Source: Conexibacter sp. S30A1 (GTDB lineage: Bacteria > Actinomycetota > Thermoleophilia > Solirubrobacterales > Solirubrobacteraceae). From it: a DNA stretch of 64,000 nt. Below the pieces are notes generated by a model. The model made no database searches and had not been told where the DNA came from. It was given only the letters and a program-made list of their open reading frames with translations. Shown in pieces: positions 10,035-18,379 of this stretch. The stretch lies in NCBI RefSeq assembly GCF_023330665.1, contig NZ_CP097127.1, positions 3,162,001-3,226,000 on the forward strand, in the 5' to 3' direction. Both the position numbers and the translations under genes were made by a program. Positions within the stretch are counted from its first letter, which is position 1, and the number at the start of each line of letters is the position of its first letter.

Positions 10035-11045
10035 TCATCGCTGTGGCCTGTTCTTGCGATTCTGCTTGATCCGTTCTTCACGTGCACGTCTGAGGCCTGC
10101 GGCGCGGGCGCGGCGGATGCCGGGCCCGCGGCCTGAGTGCTCGTCATCGGGGGTGACATACCCGATCGAGGCGTGCAACCTGATCTTGTTGTACTCCTCA
10201 CGGGCTCGGGCAAGCTCGCTGTCAAGCACAGCGGGGTCGCTGATCGCTTCAAGCAGCGGCCGTTCGCCCTTGAGGTGGCTGAAGAAGCTCTCGATGTGCG
10301 CCTGGTCTGTGGGTGTGCCGGGCCGGCCGTGATGCTGGGTGATTGCCATGATCGCCATGAACTGGCGGGTGTCGATCGCGGTCATCTCGGTCCCGTTATC
10401 TGACCAAGCGATCAGGATCGGCAGCCCGCCATCCTCGACGCTGGGGGCAAGCCCGTCGGCGTCCAACAGGTCCTGATCCTCGAGCGCCTGGGCGAACAGC
10501 AACTGCGCCTGGGTTGAGGTCTGCTCACTGGTCAAGAGGTAGCCGATCCAGTAGCGGGTCACGACATCAACGATCGCGTAAGCAACCCGCTTGGCACGCG
10601 TGAAGTGGGTCGCGTCCCAGATCCAAATCCGGTTTTTCTCCCATGGAATCTGGGGAAACGGCATCGCAACGGGCCTCGGCCGGAACGGCTCACCCGGCAA
10701 CCTGACCTGGTGTTTGAGCGCCACACGCAACACCGTGGACGGGCTCACGAACACCGTCCCGGTATAGCTGCCACGGTGTGCGATCTTGCGGTGCGAGCGG
10801 TCAACCGGCCCCCAGGTCTCGATCAGATCAAGGATCGCCTGCTCCTCCCACTCAAGGATGCTGTGGACCGCGCCACCACCCGGATCACCATCCTCAAGGC
10901 TCCCGGTCGCCCTGAGTCGCTGACGCCAGCGATGCGCCCTGACATCGGCGAGATCCAGCACCCGGCACGCCCGGGCGTGCGACCACCCCTGCCCGACAGC
11001 ATCATCGATCAGGCCCAGAAGCTCGAGCTTGACCCCCGCGCTCAC
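10035..11045 (-). CDS. IS3-family transposase OrfB (DDE integrase)
   Basis: The catalytic subunit, about 336 residues from a GTG at 11045 whose bases overlap the OrfA stop (GTGA). An N-terminal helix-turn-helix-like region precedes the rve fold. DDE residues lie in WIWDATHFTRA, in AWSDNGTEMTA and in TDQAHIESFFSHLKGE. The C-terminal LHASIGYVTPDDEH is the usual IS3 tail. The reading frame stays open upstream, but that part is antisense to normal coding sense and overlaps OrfA. A -1 frameshift fusion with OrfA around GGGGAAGG (about 11084-11091) is an alternative to coupling. Confidence 0.85.
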   Translation of the reverse strand: MSAGVKLELLGLIDDAVGQGWSHARACRVLDLADVRAHRWRQRLRATGSLEDGDPGGGAVHSILEWEEQAILDLIETWGPVDRSHRKIAHRGSYTGTVFVSPSTVLRVALKHQVRLPGEPFRPRPVAMPFPQIPWEKNRIWIWDATHFTRAKRVAYAIVDVVTRYWIGYLLTSEQTSTQAQLLFAQALEDQDLLDADGLAPSVEDGGLPILIAWSDNGTEMTAIDTRQFMAIMAITQHHGRPGTPTDQAHIESFFSHLKGERPLLEAISDPAVLDSELARAREEYNKIRLHASIGYVTPDDEHSGRGPGIRRARAAGLRRAREERIKQNRKNRPQR

Positions 11046-11392
11046 CCGCGCGGGGACCGGGCCGAAAAGCTCGAGCGCTGCCTTCCCCGGTGGAGTGTGA
11101 GCTCCACCGCCAACTCTTTCAACGCCTCCGAGAGACGATCGTTCTCCGCCCGCAACAACTCCACCTCCACCTGCTCCGGTGAAGCTGCCCGACCCGGCTT
11201 CGCCGACGCAAACGCCGCCAACGCCGCATCCTTCGCAAGCGCTCGCAACCGGATGATCACCGACACATCCACCCCATACTTCCGGGCCGCGTCCGCCTGC
11301 GAGATCTCCTGGGAGGTGACCTCCAAAAAGATCTCCCACTTCTCCTCCGGCGACAGTTGCCGGCGAGCTTTGCGCTTGCCGTTCTCCATCAT
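11042..11392 (-). CDS. IS3-family transposase OrfA
   Basis: A 116-residue DNA-binding subunit. It begins with basic residues (MMENGKRKARRQLSPEEKW), followed by a helix-turn-helix (ISQADAARKYGVDVSVIIRLR, shown here in part). A leucine-rich coiled coil (VEVELLRAENDRLSEALKE) serves for multimerisation. The start is fixed by an AGGAGG sequence 5 nt upstream of ATGATG. The stop overlaps OrfB. Confidence 0.85.
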   Translation of the reverse strand: MMENGKRKARRQLSPEEKWEIFLEVTSQEISQADAARKYGVDVSVIIRLRALAKDAALAAFASAKPGRAASPEQVEVELLRAENDRLSEALKELAVELTLHRGRQRSSFSARSPRG

Positions 11393-11462
11393 CTGGACCT
11401 CCTGGATCAAGGCCCCCAAAGCTACCCAGCTTAAGGTTGAAAAACGACCCGACCTCTATCAC

Positions 11463-11822
11463 GAAGTCAGACGCAAAACAAGACGGCGGCGCGGCCACTA
11501 GACTTATCCGTAAGGAGAACGGCACACCATGATAGCCATAAGCCCCACGTCCGTGTGGCTCTGGCCGGGCTTCAACGTTGCGCGGTGCCTTGCACCAAAG
11601 GCGGCAAGTGGCAAGTTGGCTCATCAGCGGGCACGCGAAGAACGTTCGCTTTAGGTTTCCCGCGGCTGTGTTCCGCGGGTTGTGCTAGAACACGGGGAAG
11701 CGCGGCAAGACTCGTTGGATCGGTTTCGACTGGCCTGCGCGGATGCCCTGTGGGCTGTTGCGGGCGAGCCGCACCGCGGATCCTGGCGAGTCGGATGCCG
11801 TGAGCGACAGTTGGCGGAACGC
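11463..11822. other. Gene-free stretch between IS3-like element and integrase
   Basis: About 360 bp with no convincing gene on either strand. I looked for the missing 3' end of the isocitrate lyase beyond the IS and did not recognise it. That fits the absence of a target-site duplication. Confidence 0.4.
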
Positions 11823-13223
11823 TCAGGAGGCCTGCTCGTGTTCCCCGCCAGCGGGTAGTTGTTGTGCGAGGGCGACGGTAAAGCGTGCGGCCTGTTCGGT
11901 CGCTGGCCGTGCGTGTAGGTAGCGTTCGGTGGTGGTAATTCGTGAGTGGCCCATCGCGGCTTTGACGCTCTGCAGGTCGATGCCGCCAGCGACTAGCAGT
12001 GATCCGTAGGTGTGGCGTAGGTCGTGGAAACGCAGTGGTTGGAGGCCGGCTGCGTCGCGGGCGCGTTCGTATCGCCGCCGAAGCGCGGTTGGGTCCAGGC
12101 GACGGCCGAGTCGGTTGGGGAACACGTACTGGTCCGGGGCGGTGAACTCGGGGCGTTGGCGGAGTCGCTCCAGCGCGGCCGCCGCCTGGTCTGGAAGCGG
12201 TACTTCGCGCACGCGGCGGCTCTTCGTTGAGCTTGACTCAACGGCACCGGAGAGTGTGCGTCTGACAGTCAGCTTGTGGGCGCTGAAGTCGACATCGCGC
12301 CAGCGCAGCGCGATCAGTTCACCGCGGCGCAGGCCGGTGTAGGCGGCCACACGGATCAGCTCCGCGTCGCGGGCGTCATCGCGCGCTCGGGCGGTGCGCT
12401 CGGGCTCGTCGACCTTGGGCGAGTTTGGGTCGCGGTGCGCGCCGGCGGCCAGTGCCCGCGCGAGCGCCTCGACCTGTTCAGGGCTGTAGAAGGCGACCGG
12501 CCCGTACTCGGGTTCGCGGCGGCGGTCGGCAAACCTTGCCGGATTGGAGGACAGACCGTATGTGCTTGGTCGCATGCCATAGTTGAAGATCGCGCAGATC
12601 AGCTGGCGATGCACGTTCACGGTCCGCGGCGCGACCTGCACAGTGACCGCAACTTTCCTGCCAGTCTCGTCGGTGACCAAGCGCTTGCGTGGTCCGGCGA
12701 CCGTGCGCAGCAGGCTTTCGATGTCACGTGTGCTGATCGTTCGTACCGGCATGTCGCCGAGCGCGGCCATGATCGCTCCCTCCGCTTTGCCGCCGCCGCG
12801 GCGATGAGGTGTCCCCGGCTCGGCGAGCAGGTAGCGATGCCCCGCGAGCGTGGAGGGTTTCGCGTCCTTGACTTCCGCCAACCACGCCAGGTATTCCGCG
12901 GCCAGTTCCCGAAAAGTGATCCCTTCTCGCCGGCGGGTGTCGGCATCCAGCTCAAGGCGTGTTTGTTGCGCGTCATGCTGGCGCATCAGGGCGAGCATCC
13001 TCTCGCCTGCCTGAGCTTCGCTCAGCGCACCGTCGACTGGTCGCCCGCGCCGTGGCTTGAAGCTGCCGTGCCCGTCGAGAGTAACCCAGGCGCGCCCGAG
13101 CGCGCGGATCACCGGCTTGCCTGACCGATACCACTTGCCATACCAGAAAAGTCCGGTGGCGCGCTGACGCACAAACGGTCTTGCCGTAGATCGCACTTTA
13201 TGGTCGTCGATGGTCTCTCGCAT
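11823..13223 (-). CDS. Tyrosine site-specific recombinase (phage/ICE-type integrase)
   Basis: A protein of about 466 residues. After an N-terminal AP2-like arm-binding segment (LFWYGKWYRSGKP, ALGRAWVTLDGHG) comes a core-binding SAM-like domain (FRELAAEYLAWL). The catalytic domain has the first Arg in AYTGLRRGELIALRW, the H-x-x-R box in FHDLRHTYGSLL, and the final His and Tyr in MGHSRITTTERYLH. All catalytic residues are present. The start lies about 170 bp from the tRNA-Asp 3'-half repeat at 13395, the usual position for an integrase using a tRNA att site. ATG 13223 is chosen; an upstream start at 13262 is possible. Confidence 0.92.
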   Translation of the reverse strand: MRETIDDHKVRSTARPFVRQRATGLFWYGKWYRSGKPVIRALGRAWVTLDGHGSFKPRRGRPVDGALSEAQAGERMLALMRQHDAQQTRLELDADTRRREGITFRELAAEYLAWLAEVKDAKPSTLAGHRYLLAEPGTPHRRGGGKAEGAIMAALGDMPVRTISTRDIESLLRTVAGPRKRLVTDETGRKVAVTVQVAPRTVNVHRQLICAIFNYGMRPSTYGLSSNPARFADRRREPEYGPVAFYSPEQVEALARALAAGAHRDPNSPKVDEPERTARARDDARDAELIRVAAYTGLRRGELIALRWRDVDFSAHKLTVRRTLSGAVESSSTKSRRVREVPLPDQAAAALERLRQRPEFTAPDQYVFPNRLGRRLDPTALRRRYERARDAAGLQPLRFHDLRHTYGSLLVAGGIDLQSVKAAMGHSRITTTERYLHARPATEQAARFTVALAQQLPAGGEHEQAS

Positions 13224-13394
13224 GGGGGCATAGACTACCGCACGGACCGGTCGAGCGGGCAACCAGGAAACCCGGGCAACTACGACTACGGGCAGCCACC
13301 ACAGGCAACCAAGCTACCGCATAAAGCCACTATGAGCAGCGCTCATCGGATGCAGGTGCAACTCATTTGCTGAGGTTAGAAACTGGCTTCCTAA

Positions 13395-13441
13395 CTGTCA
13401 CGCCGGAGGTCGCGGGTTCGAGTCCCGTCGCTCCCGTTCAA
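13395..13441 (+). repeat. att-type direct repeat, copy A: 3' half of tRNA-Asp(GTC)
   Basis: This 47-bp sequence is identical to 40665-40711. It reads as a tRNA from the anticodon loop onward: loop CTGTCAC with anticodon GTC, the 3' anticodon stem GCCGG, variable AGGTC, T stem and loop GCGGG-TTCGAGT-CCCGT, acceptor strand CGCTCCC and discriminator G. The 5' half is missing; upstream bases do not pair with the anticodon stem. It is therefore an attachment-site remnant and not a gene. The integrase is adjacent. Confidence 0.88.
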
Positions 13442-13468
13442 GAACCGCCTGCACAGGCGGTTCTTTTT
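13440..13468 (+). terminator. Rho-independent terminator after att copy A
   Basis: A perfect 10-bp stem (13440-13449 with 13456-13465), a 6-nt loop and a run of T. It sits immediately after the tRNA-Asp fragment. It may be the original tRNA terminator or part of the integrated element. Confidence 0.75.
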
Positions 13469-13469
13469 G

Positions 13470-14158
13470 TTGTACTTGGACGTTCCGTAGGGTCACTTGA
13501 GGGCGTGGGTACCAGCTGTGGGTACCAAACGCAGCCCGGCCTGTCTCATCGGACGGACGGTGGGGCCAACTCGGACCGCCGGTCTCACTTGCGGTGTAGT
13601 GGAGCCCGGTCGCGAGCCTGTTATGGCGGGCACGGGCCAACTGGGCTGCGGCAATGGAGTCGGCGACGGTGGAGTCGTGGCCGGAGTCGTTGAGTGGCTG
13701 CATGTGACGGGTGCCCAGGAACATGAACGGCGGAGTGCGCGAGAAACGAGATTGCTACCGATCGGAGTGCCGCGGTGAACTTCGGGCTTAGCTGCGGGGC
13801 GGACACGGTCCCCGTCCGCGATGGCCCGATCGGCAACGCCCGGGCTCGCCGCTGGCATTGAGCGCGACGCGTGCAAGCGAATTGCCTGAGCCAAGCGCTC
13901 ATGGTCCTCATCCATCACGGTCGCCAATCCGAGCTCACGCTGGCCCTTGCGCAAGTGCTCGCGCATCGTCGAGGATCCACGGGCAGCCCCTTCTCCTTCC
14001 GCCAGCCGCTCAGCTACCCGTCGCGCTGTTTACTGCTGCTCATGCGGCGTGTAGCAGCGCCTCCCCCGTCGCGGGAGGCGTGACGTGTGCGCACCGCGCG
14101 CCACCGCCCACTGGCCTCGGCTGGCCTGAGCACCGGGCGCAAGTTTTGGCTGCGGTGT
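13470..14158. other. Gene-free left edge of the cobalamin segment
   Basis: About 690 bp between att copy A and cobS. Short frames exist on both strands, but none has a recognisable domain. A leftward piece starting near 13966 (MREHLRKGQRELGLATVMD) looks protein-like for some 30 residues and then degenerates. An 8-bp hairpin (14058-14065 with 14073-14080) downstream of cobS lacks a T tract on the minus strand, so terminator function is uncertain. Confidence 0.4.
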
Positions 14159-14968
14159 CTAAAGACGCCACATGCCTCCCATGAGCAGACAACCACCCAC
14201 CTCTGTGACAGCGATGGCGGCTCCCAACGTGTCGCCGGTCGAGCCATCGAGCGCTCGACGTGCCAAGAGCCCCATCAACAGCGCGATCGTCACGCAGGCG
14301 GCGAGGCTGACTGCGCCGCGGGCAGGCCCGAGCGTTGCGAGCGCGATCACTGCCGCTAGAAGCAGCGCCGCGCCTGTCGTGCTCCCGTTGGCACTCAGCT
14401 TGCTGCCGAGGCCCCCGCTACCGCTGGATGGCGCCACCAAACGTTGAAGTGGTGCAGCTACCCGCCCGGCTGTTGCGGCGGCGACCAAGGTCAGGAGTGC
14501 GCGCCCCGCGTCGAGTTGGTCGAGCGAGGTGTACAGCAGCAGCGCCCAGAGGATCAGCGCCAGCGCGCCGAAGGCGCCAATACGTGGATCGCGTATCGCC
14601 TCCAACCGGCGTTCGGCGTCGCCACGGACGCCGAGGCCGTCGGCCAGATCGGCGAGAGCATCCTGGTGCAGCCCGCCTGTGACAGCGACGAGACCCAGGA
14701 TGGCGATTGCCGTGCTCGGGCCACGACCAACCAAGGGATCGAACGCGACGCGAAGACCGCCGGCCAGACCGCCGATCAGTGCTCCCACAACCGGGAACCA
14801 CGGCACCGCAGCGCGCAGGTTGAAGTCATCGCGCTGCGCGGCACCGTGCGGCAGCGGCAAGATGGTGAGAAAGCTGAAGGCGTCAATGAACCCACCGGCG
14901 ACTGACCGCCAGGGACGGTCCCTGCGAGAGGCCGTCTCAGTGTGGGCGGCCAACTCCGGCCTCCTCAA
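14159..14968 (-). CDS. cobS: Adenosylcobinamide-GDP ribazoletransferase (cobalamin synthase)
   Basis: A membrane enzyme joining adenosylcobinamide-GDP and alpha-ribazole (or its phosphate), the last assembly step of B12. Family motifs are FLTILPLP near the start, GGLHQDALADLADGLG, and the conserved RDPRIGAFGALALILW. A series of hydrophobic segments and DTLGAAIAVTEV follow at the C-terminus. The length, about 265 residues, is normal. The frame starts at TTG 14968 and overlaps the 3' end of the bluB-cobT fusion by 32 bp; the exact start is uncertain. It is the second gene of a leftward pair diverging from the large cob operon. Confidence 0.92.
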   Translation of the reverse strand: MRRPELAAHTETASRRDRPWRSVAGGFIDAFSFLTILPLPHGAAQRDDFNLRAAVPWFPVVGALIGGLAGGLRVAFDPLVGRGPSTAIAILGLVAVTGGLHQDALADLADGLGVRGDAERRLEAIRDPRIGAFGALALILWALLLYTSLDQLDAGRALLTLVAAATAGRVAAPLQRLVAPSSGSGGLGSKLSANGSTTGAALLLAAVIALATLGPARGAVSLAACVTIALLMGLLARRALDGSTGDTLGAAIAVTEVGGCLLMGGMWRL

Positions 14969-16694
14969 AGGTGCCCATGTGCGCGTACAGGGCCCCGGCC
15001 GCCTCGATCAGGGGAAGGACGAGCATCGCTCCCGACGCCTCTCCCAGCCGGAGCCGGAGATCCAACAACGGTTCCAGCCCGAGTTCCTGAAGCACCAGGT
15101 GGTGTCCCGGCTCGACCGAGCGGTGGCTGGCGATCAGCACCTCCGCCGACAGGGCATCAAGGTGTTTTGCCAGCACAGCGGCCACGCCGACCGCGTAACC
15201 GTCGAGGATGACCGGCAGCCGGCGTCGGCGTGCCGCGCAGATCGCGCCTGCCAGGGCGGCGAACTCGAGACCGCCGACGGCTGCCAGCGCCTCATGCGCG
15301 TGCAAGCGACTGCCGTGGAGCTCCAGCGCCGCAGCGATGACGGAGCGCTTGCGTTCAAGGCCTGCCGCATCCAGTCCGGTTCCGCGACCGACCGTCGTCT
15401 CTGGTGAGGCGCCGAGCATGGTGCACGCGAGTGCCGCCGCTGTGGTTGTGTTCCCGATTCCGATTTCACCCAGCACGAGACAGTCGATGCGGGCGTCCGC
15501 CAGCTCGTTGGCCAGACGGGCTCCAGTGGCGAGCGCAGAATCGATTTGCGCATCGGTGAGCGCGCGCCCGCGGGTCATGTCAGCGGAGCCGCTGGCGACC
15601 TTCATGTCGCGGACTCCTGCTGGTGTGGGGCCGGCCAGGCCGACGTCGACAACCACGAGTTGGTGCTCCCCGCGGCTGGAAAGCACGCCGACGGCCGTTT
15701 CTCGGCGAGCGGCAGCGGCGGCGACCTGGCTGGAGACTGCACTGTCAAACAGGCTCGTGTTGTGATTGACGTGGCCGTGGTCGGCCGCGCAGATCAGGAC
15801 TCCGGCTCTGATGGCTTCCGGCGGGGCGGCGCCCGTGATTTGAGCCCAACGCTCGATCAGCAGCTCGAGCGTCCCAAGGCTACCCGCGGGCTTGACCAAC
15901 TGGTCGAGCCGGTCCCGTGCGGCGGTCGCTGCGGCTCGATCAACCCCGGCGCTGTCGCTGTGGTTCGGATTCAGGTGCGCGTCCCAGCGCTCCTGCATCA
16001 CCACGGTTTCGAGCGGCAGCCGTTTGGACCACCCGACGGTCTCGAGTGTCGGTCGCACGGGGCGCTCGTCAGGCCAGCCGAGGCACAGGTAGGCCACCGG
16101 TTCGACCCGATCGGGAAGCCCAAGTAGCTCTGCGAGTTCTGCGGGCTTATAGAAGCTGACCCAACCGACCCCGACGCCTTCGGCGCGCGCGGCGAGCCAG
16201 AGATTCTGGATTGCACACGCCGTGCTGTAGATGTCGGTCTCCGGAATCGTTCCGCGTCCAAGGATCTCAGCCTCGGGGTCGCCATGGTCGCAACAGACGC
16301 ACACCCCGACCGGCGCTTCGACGACGCCCTCGAGCTTCTGGTCCAGGAAGTGGCTCGCACGCCCATCGAAGCGGTCGGCCTGGCGCAGCCGCTCGCGCTG
16401 TGCCAGGCCGCGGATCGCGACCCGTGTATCCGCCGAGCGCACGACGATGAAGCGCCACGGCTGCATCAACCCGACCGACGGCGCCTGGTGGGCTGCCGAC
16501 AGGATCCGGCGCAGCAGTTCATCATCGAGCGGGTCGGGTCGGAAGCGCCGCACGTCCCGACGCTCGGCGATCACGTCGTAGACCGCATGAAGCCGCTCCT
16601 GGTCGTAGCGCCATCCCTGCGGATCGGCGGCACGCTCGGCCGCGCGCGACGAATCAAAACCAGTCGGAGTGCTGGGACGAACGAATCCAGTCAT
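14937..16694 (-). CDS. bluB-cobT: Fusion BluB (DMB synthase) - CobT (nicotinate-nucleotide:DMB phosphoribosyltransferase)
   Basis: A 585-residue two-domain protein. Residues about 25-220 are BluB, a nitroreductase-fold enzyme that breaks down FMNH2 to 5,6-dimethylbenzimidazole (ERRDVRRFRPDPLDDE, APSVGLMQPWRFIVVR, GVGVGWVSFY). Residues about 240-585 are CobT, which converts DMB to alpha-ribazole phosphate (KPAGSLGTLE, GEIGIGNTTTAAAL, GRGTGLD, and the catalytic-glutamate stretch LPLIEAAGALYAHM). The fusion links production and activation of the lower ligand. ATG 16694 is preferred to GTG 16700. Transcription diverges from the riboswitch-controlled operon. Confidence 0.93.
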   Translation of the reverse strand: MTGFVRPSTPTGFDSSRAAERAADPQGWRYDQERLHAVYDVIAERRDVRRFRPDPLDDELLRRILSAAHQAPSVGLMQPWRFIVVRSADTRVAIRGLAQRERLRQADRFDGRASHFLDQKLEGVVEAPVGVCVCCDHGDPEAEILGRGTIPETDIYSTACAIQNLWLAARAEGVGVGWVSFYKPAELAELLGLPDRVEPVAYLCLGWPDERPVRPTLETVGWSKRLPLETVVMQERWDAHLNPNHSDSAGVDRAAATAARDRLDQLVKPAGSLGTLELLIERWAQITGAAPPEAIRAGVLICAADHGHVNHNTSLFDSAVSSQVAAAAARRETAVGVLSSRGEHQLVVVDVGLAGPTPAGVRDMKVASGSADMTRGRALTDAQIDSALATGARLANELADARIDCLVLGEIGIGNTTTAAALACTMLGASPETTVGRGTGLDAAGLERKRSVIAAALELHGSRLHAHEALAAVGGLEFAALAGAICAARRRRLPVILDGYAVGVAAVLAKHLDALSAEVLIASHRSVEPGHHLVLQELGLEPLLDLRLRLGEASGAMLVLPLIEAAGALYAHMGTFEEAGVGRPH

Positions 16695-16766
16695 GGACAC
16701 AACACTGTGCCACGTCGCCCCAGTTCGCTTCCGCAGGAAAGCTGCTGTAGGATCCGCTCCATCCTA

Positions 16767-16859
16767 CGTGGCGGCGCGAGGAACCCGGTGCGAGTCCGGG
16801 ACGGTCGCGCCACTGTGACCGGGGCGACAGCTCCGGGAGCCAGAACTTCCGCCGCCACG
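16767..16859 (+). promoter_or_regulatory. Cobalamin riboswitch (leader of the 11-gene cob operon)
   Basis: The aptamer closes with a P1 helix (GTGGCGGC near 16768 with GCCGCCAC near 16850). It contains the conserved core GAGGAAcCCGGTG...AGTCCGGG and the B12-box-like GCGCCACTGTGA (about 16807-16818), then GAGCCAGAAC. A small hairpin (TAGGAT/ATCCTA, about 16747-16765) lies upstream. It precedes cobC by about 50 nt. The intervening region ends in AGGAGG (16890-16895), so control by access to this ribosome-binding site is plausible. It is expected to repress when adenosylcobalamin is abundant. Confidence 0.9.
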
Positions 16860-16907
16860 CCCCTTCCGACCACGGGACGCACGATCCCCAGGAGGTTCAG
16901 CGCCAGT

Positions 16908-17474
16908 ATGAAGCGGTTGTTGCTCGTCAGGCACGCACCGACCGGCGCCACGCGTGACGCTGAGTTCCCGGCGGACGAGCCATTGGACGACGAGGCCCGC
17001 GCACAGGCTGCCGAGCTGACCACCCAGCTTCCACGCGACTGCCTGACGCTGAGCAGTCCGGCGCGACGTGCAGTCCAGACCGCGCTCGCGGCCGGACGCG
17101 AGGCAACAACCGACCCACGGCTTGCCGAGTGCGACTTCGGTACTTGGACAGGCCGCCGGCTGGAAGACCTCCATCGCGAGTCACCGCAGGCAACCGAGCA
17201 GTGGATGACCGACCCGGGCTGCTCACCGCACGGCGGCGAGAGTCTGCGGAGCTTCATGGCCAGGGTCGGTGCCTGGCTTGACGAGGAGCTCACACTTGAC
17301 CGCAGCGTCATCGCGTTCACACATGGCGGCGTAATCAGGGCGGCGGTCGCGCACGCGCTGCGCGCCGACGCCGCCGCTGTGTGGCGCATCAGGGTTGAAC
17401 CGCTGGGCGTCACCGAGCTTCAGGCAACCCACGGCGACTGGGAGCTGGTGGCGCTGAACCGGGGCGCACGATGA
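16908..17474 (+). CDS. cobC: Alpha-ribazole phosphatase-like histidine phosphatase
   Basis: A 188-residue member of the phosphoglycerate mutase/histidine phosphatase family. The catalytic RHG-like motif is LLLVRHAPTGATRD, with the active-site histidine in RHA. A second arginine lies in LSSPARRAVQTA and the second histidine in IAFTHGGVIRAA. As first gene behind the B12 riboswitch it is best read as CobC, removing phosphate from alpha-ribazole-5'-phosphate (or cobalamin-5'-phosphate). The ATG is chosen because of AGGAGG upstream; the longer open frame includes the riboswitch and is not coding. The stop overlaps cobD by 4 bp. Confidence 0.85.
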   Translation: MKRLLLVRHAPTGATRDAEFPADEPLDDEARAQAAELTTQLPRDCLTLSSPARRAVQTALAAGREATTDPRLAECDFGTWTGRRLEDLHRESPQATEQWMTDPGCSPHGGESLRSFMARVGAWLDEELTLDRSVIAFTHGGVIRAAVAHALRADAAAVWRIRVEPLGVTELQATHGDWELVALNRGAR

Positions 17475-18379
17475 GCGGCCTGGCGCTCCTCGGTGCCTAC
17501 GGAGGTGATCTGATCTTCGGAGATCCACGACGCCTGCATCCGGTTGCCGGGTTTGGATCGGTGGCGGGCCAGCTCGAGCGCGTGGCTTACGCCCCCAGCC
17601 GCCTGCGCGGTGCCCTCGTCACCGGGGTGCTGGTGCTCGGTGCCGCCGGAGCGGCGCAGTTGCTGGCGCGTGGCACCTCGCGCGGTGTCGCGCTGGCGTT
17701 AGTCGGCTGGGCATCTATCGGCGGGCGCTCGCTCCGTGCTGAAGCGCGAGCCGTTGATGCGTACATCGCGCGGGAGGACCTGACCGGCGCCCGCGAGCGC
17801 CTGCGGTCCCTCTGTGGTCGTGACGCCGCCGAACTCGATACCCAGGGGCTCGCACGCGCGGTCGTCGAGTCGCTGGCGGAGAACACGAGCGATGCGGTTG
17901 TCGGCGCGCTGCTCTGGGCGGCCGCTGGCGGTCCGGCTGGAGTGGCCGCGTACCGGGCAGCCAACACGCTGGACGCGATGTTCGGACACAGGAACGACCG
18001 CTACCGCCAGTTCGGCTGGGCCGCCGCGCGGCTCGATGACCTCATGAACTGGCCCGTTGCACGGACCTCCGCGCTGCTCACGTGCCTGGCCGCGCCGCTC
18101 GTAGACGGTTCCCCCAACGCGACGCTGCGGACCGTCCTGCGCGACGGTCGGGCCCACCCGAGCCCGAACGCCGGCGTCGCCGAGTCGGCGTTCGCTGGTG
18201 CGCTCCATGTCCAGTTGGGCGGGCCGCTGGCCTATGGCGGTGAAGCCGATGCGCGACCGGTCCTTGGCTGCGGCCAACCGGCAACGCCCCAGGACATCGA
18301 GCGCGCGGCACGGCTCTCGTTCGCCGTCGCCACGCTCGCCGCGCTGCTCAGCGCGGCGCTTGCACAGGCGCGCACATGA
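17471..18379 (+). CDS. cobD: Adenosylcobinamide-phosphate synthase (CobD/CbiB)
   Basis: A 302-residue membrane protein attaching aminopropanol (phosphate) to adenosylcobyric acid. Signatures are GDPRRLHPVAGFG near the N-terminus, the conserved ESLAENTSDAVVGALLWA, and YRAANTLDAMFGHRNDRY. The C-terminal SPNAGVAESAFAGALHVQLG completes the family pattern. Several hydrophobic segments fit the inner-membrane family. It overlaps its neighbours by 4 bp on both sides (ATGA junctions), showing tight coupling in the operon. Confidence 0.94.
   Translation: MSGLALLGAYGGDLIFGDPRRLHPVAGFGSVAGQLERVAYAPSRLRGALVTGVLVLGAAGAAQLLARGTSRGVALALVGWASIGGRSLRAEARAVDAYIAREDLTGARERLRSLCGRDAAELDTQGLARAVVESLAENTSDAVVGALLWAAAGGPAGVAAYRAANTLDAMFGHRNDRYRQFGWAAARLDDLMNWPVARTSALLTCLAAPLVDGSPNATLRTVLRDGRAHPSPNAGVAESAFAGALHVQLGGPLAYGGEADARPVLGCGQPATPQDIERAARLSFAVATLAALLSAALAQART

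Larger units (their letters stand above)
9864..11461 (-). mobile_element. IS3-family insertion sequence
   Basis: A 1.6-kb element with two overlapping transposase genes. The terminal inverted repeats are clear. Left 9863-9890 (GTGATAGAG, gap, CGTTTTTCAACC) matches the reverse complement of right 11435-11462 (GTGATAGAG, gap, CGTTTTTCAACC). The element starts with TG and ends with CA, as IS3 members do. The flanks (TTTG and CGAA) show no target-site duplication. That suggests an old insertion or a rearrangement at one end. The left end lies inside the isocitrate lyase gene. Confidence 0.85.

Noticed and set aside
11046..11624. N-terminal 190 residues of a 529-residue transposase frame
   Set aside because: This part overlaps OrfA in another frame, is glycine-rich and runs out through the IS end; OrfB starts at the GTGA overlap with OrfA.
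13395..13441. Functional tRNA-Asp gene
   Set aside because: Only the part from the anticodon loop to the discriminator base is present; upstream bases cannot form the D arm or the 5' stems. The same holds at 40665-40711.
13493..13966. Leftward protein starting MREHLRKGQRELG
   Set aside because: Protein-like for about 30 residues only; the rest reads as noise across the att terminator region. No family recognised.
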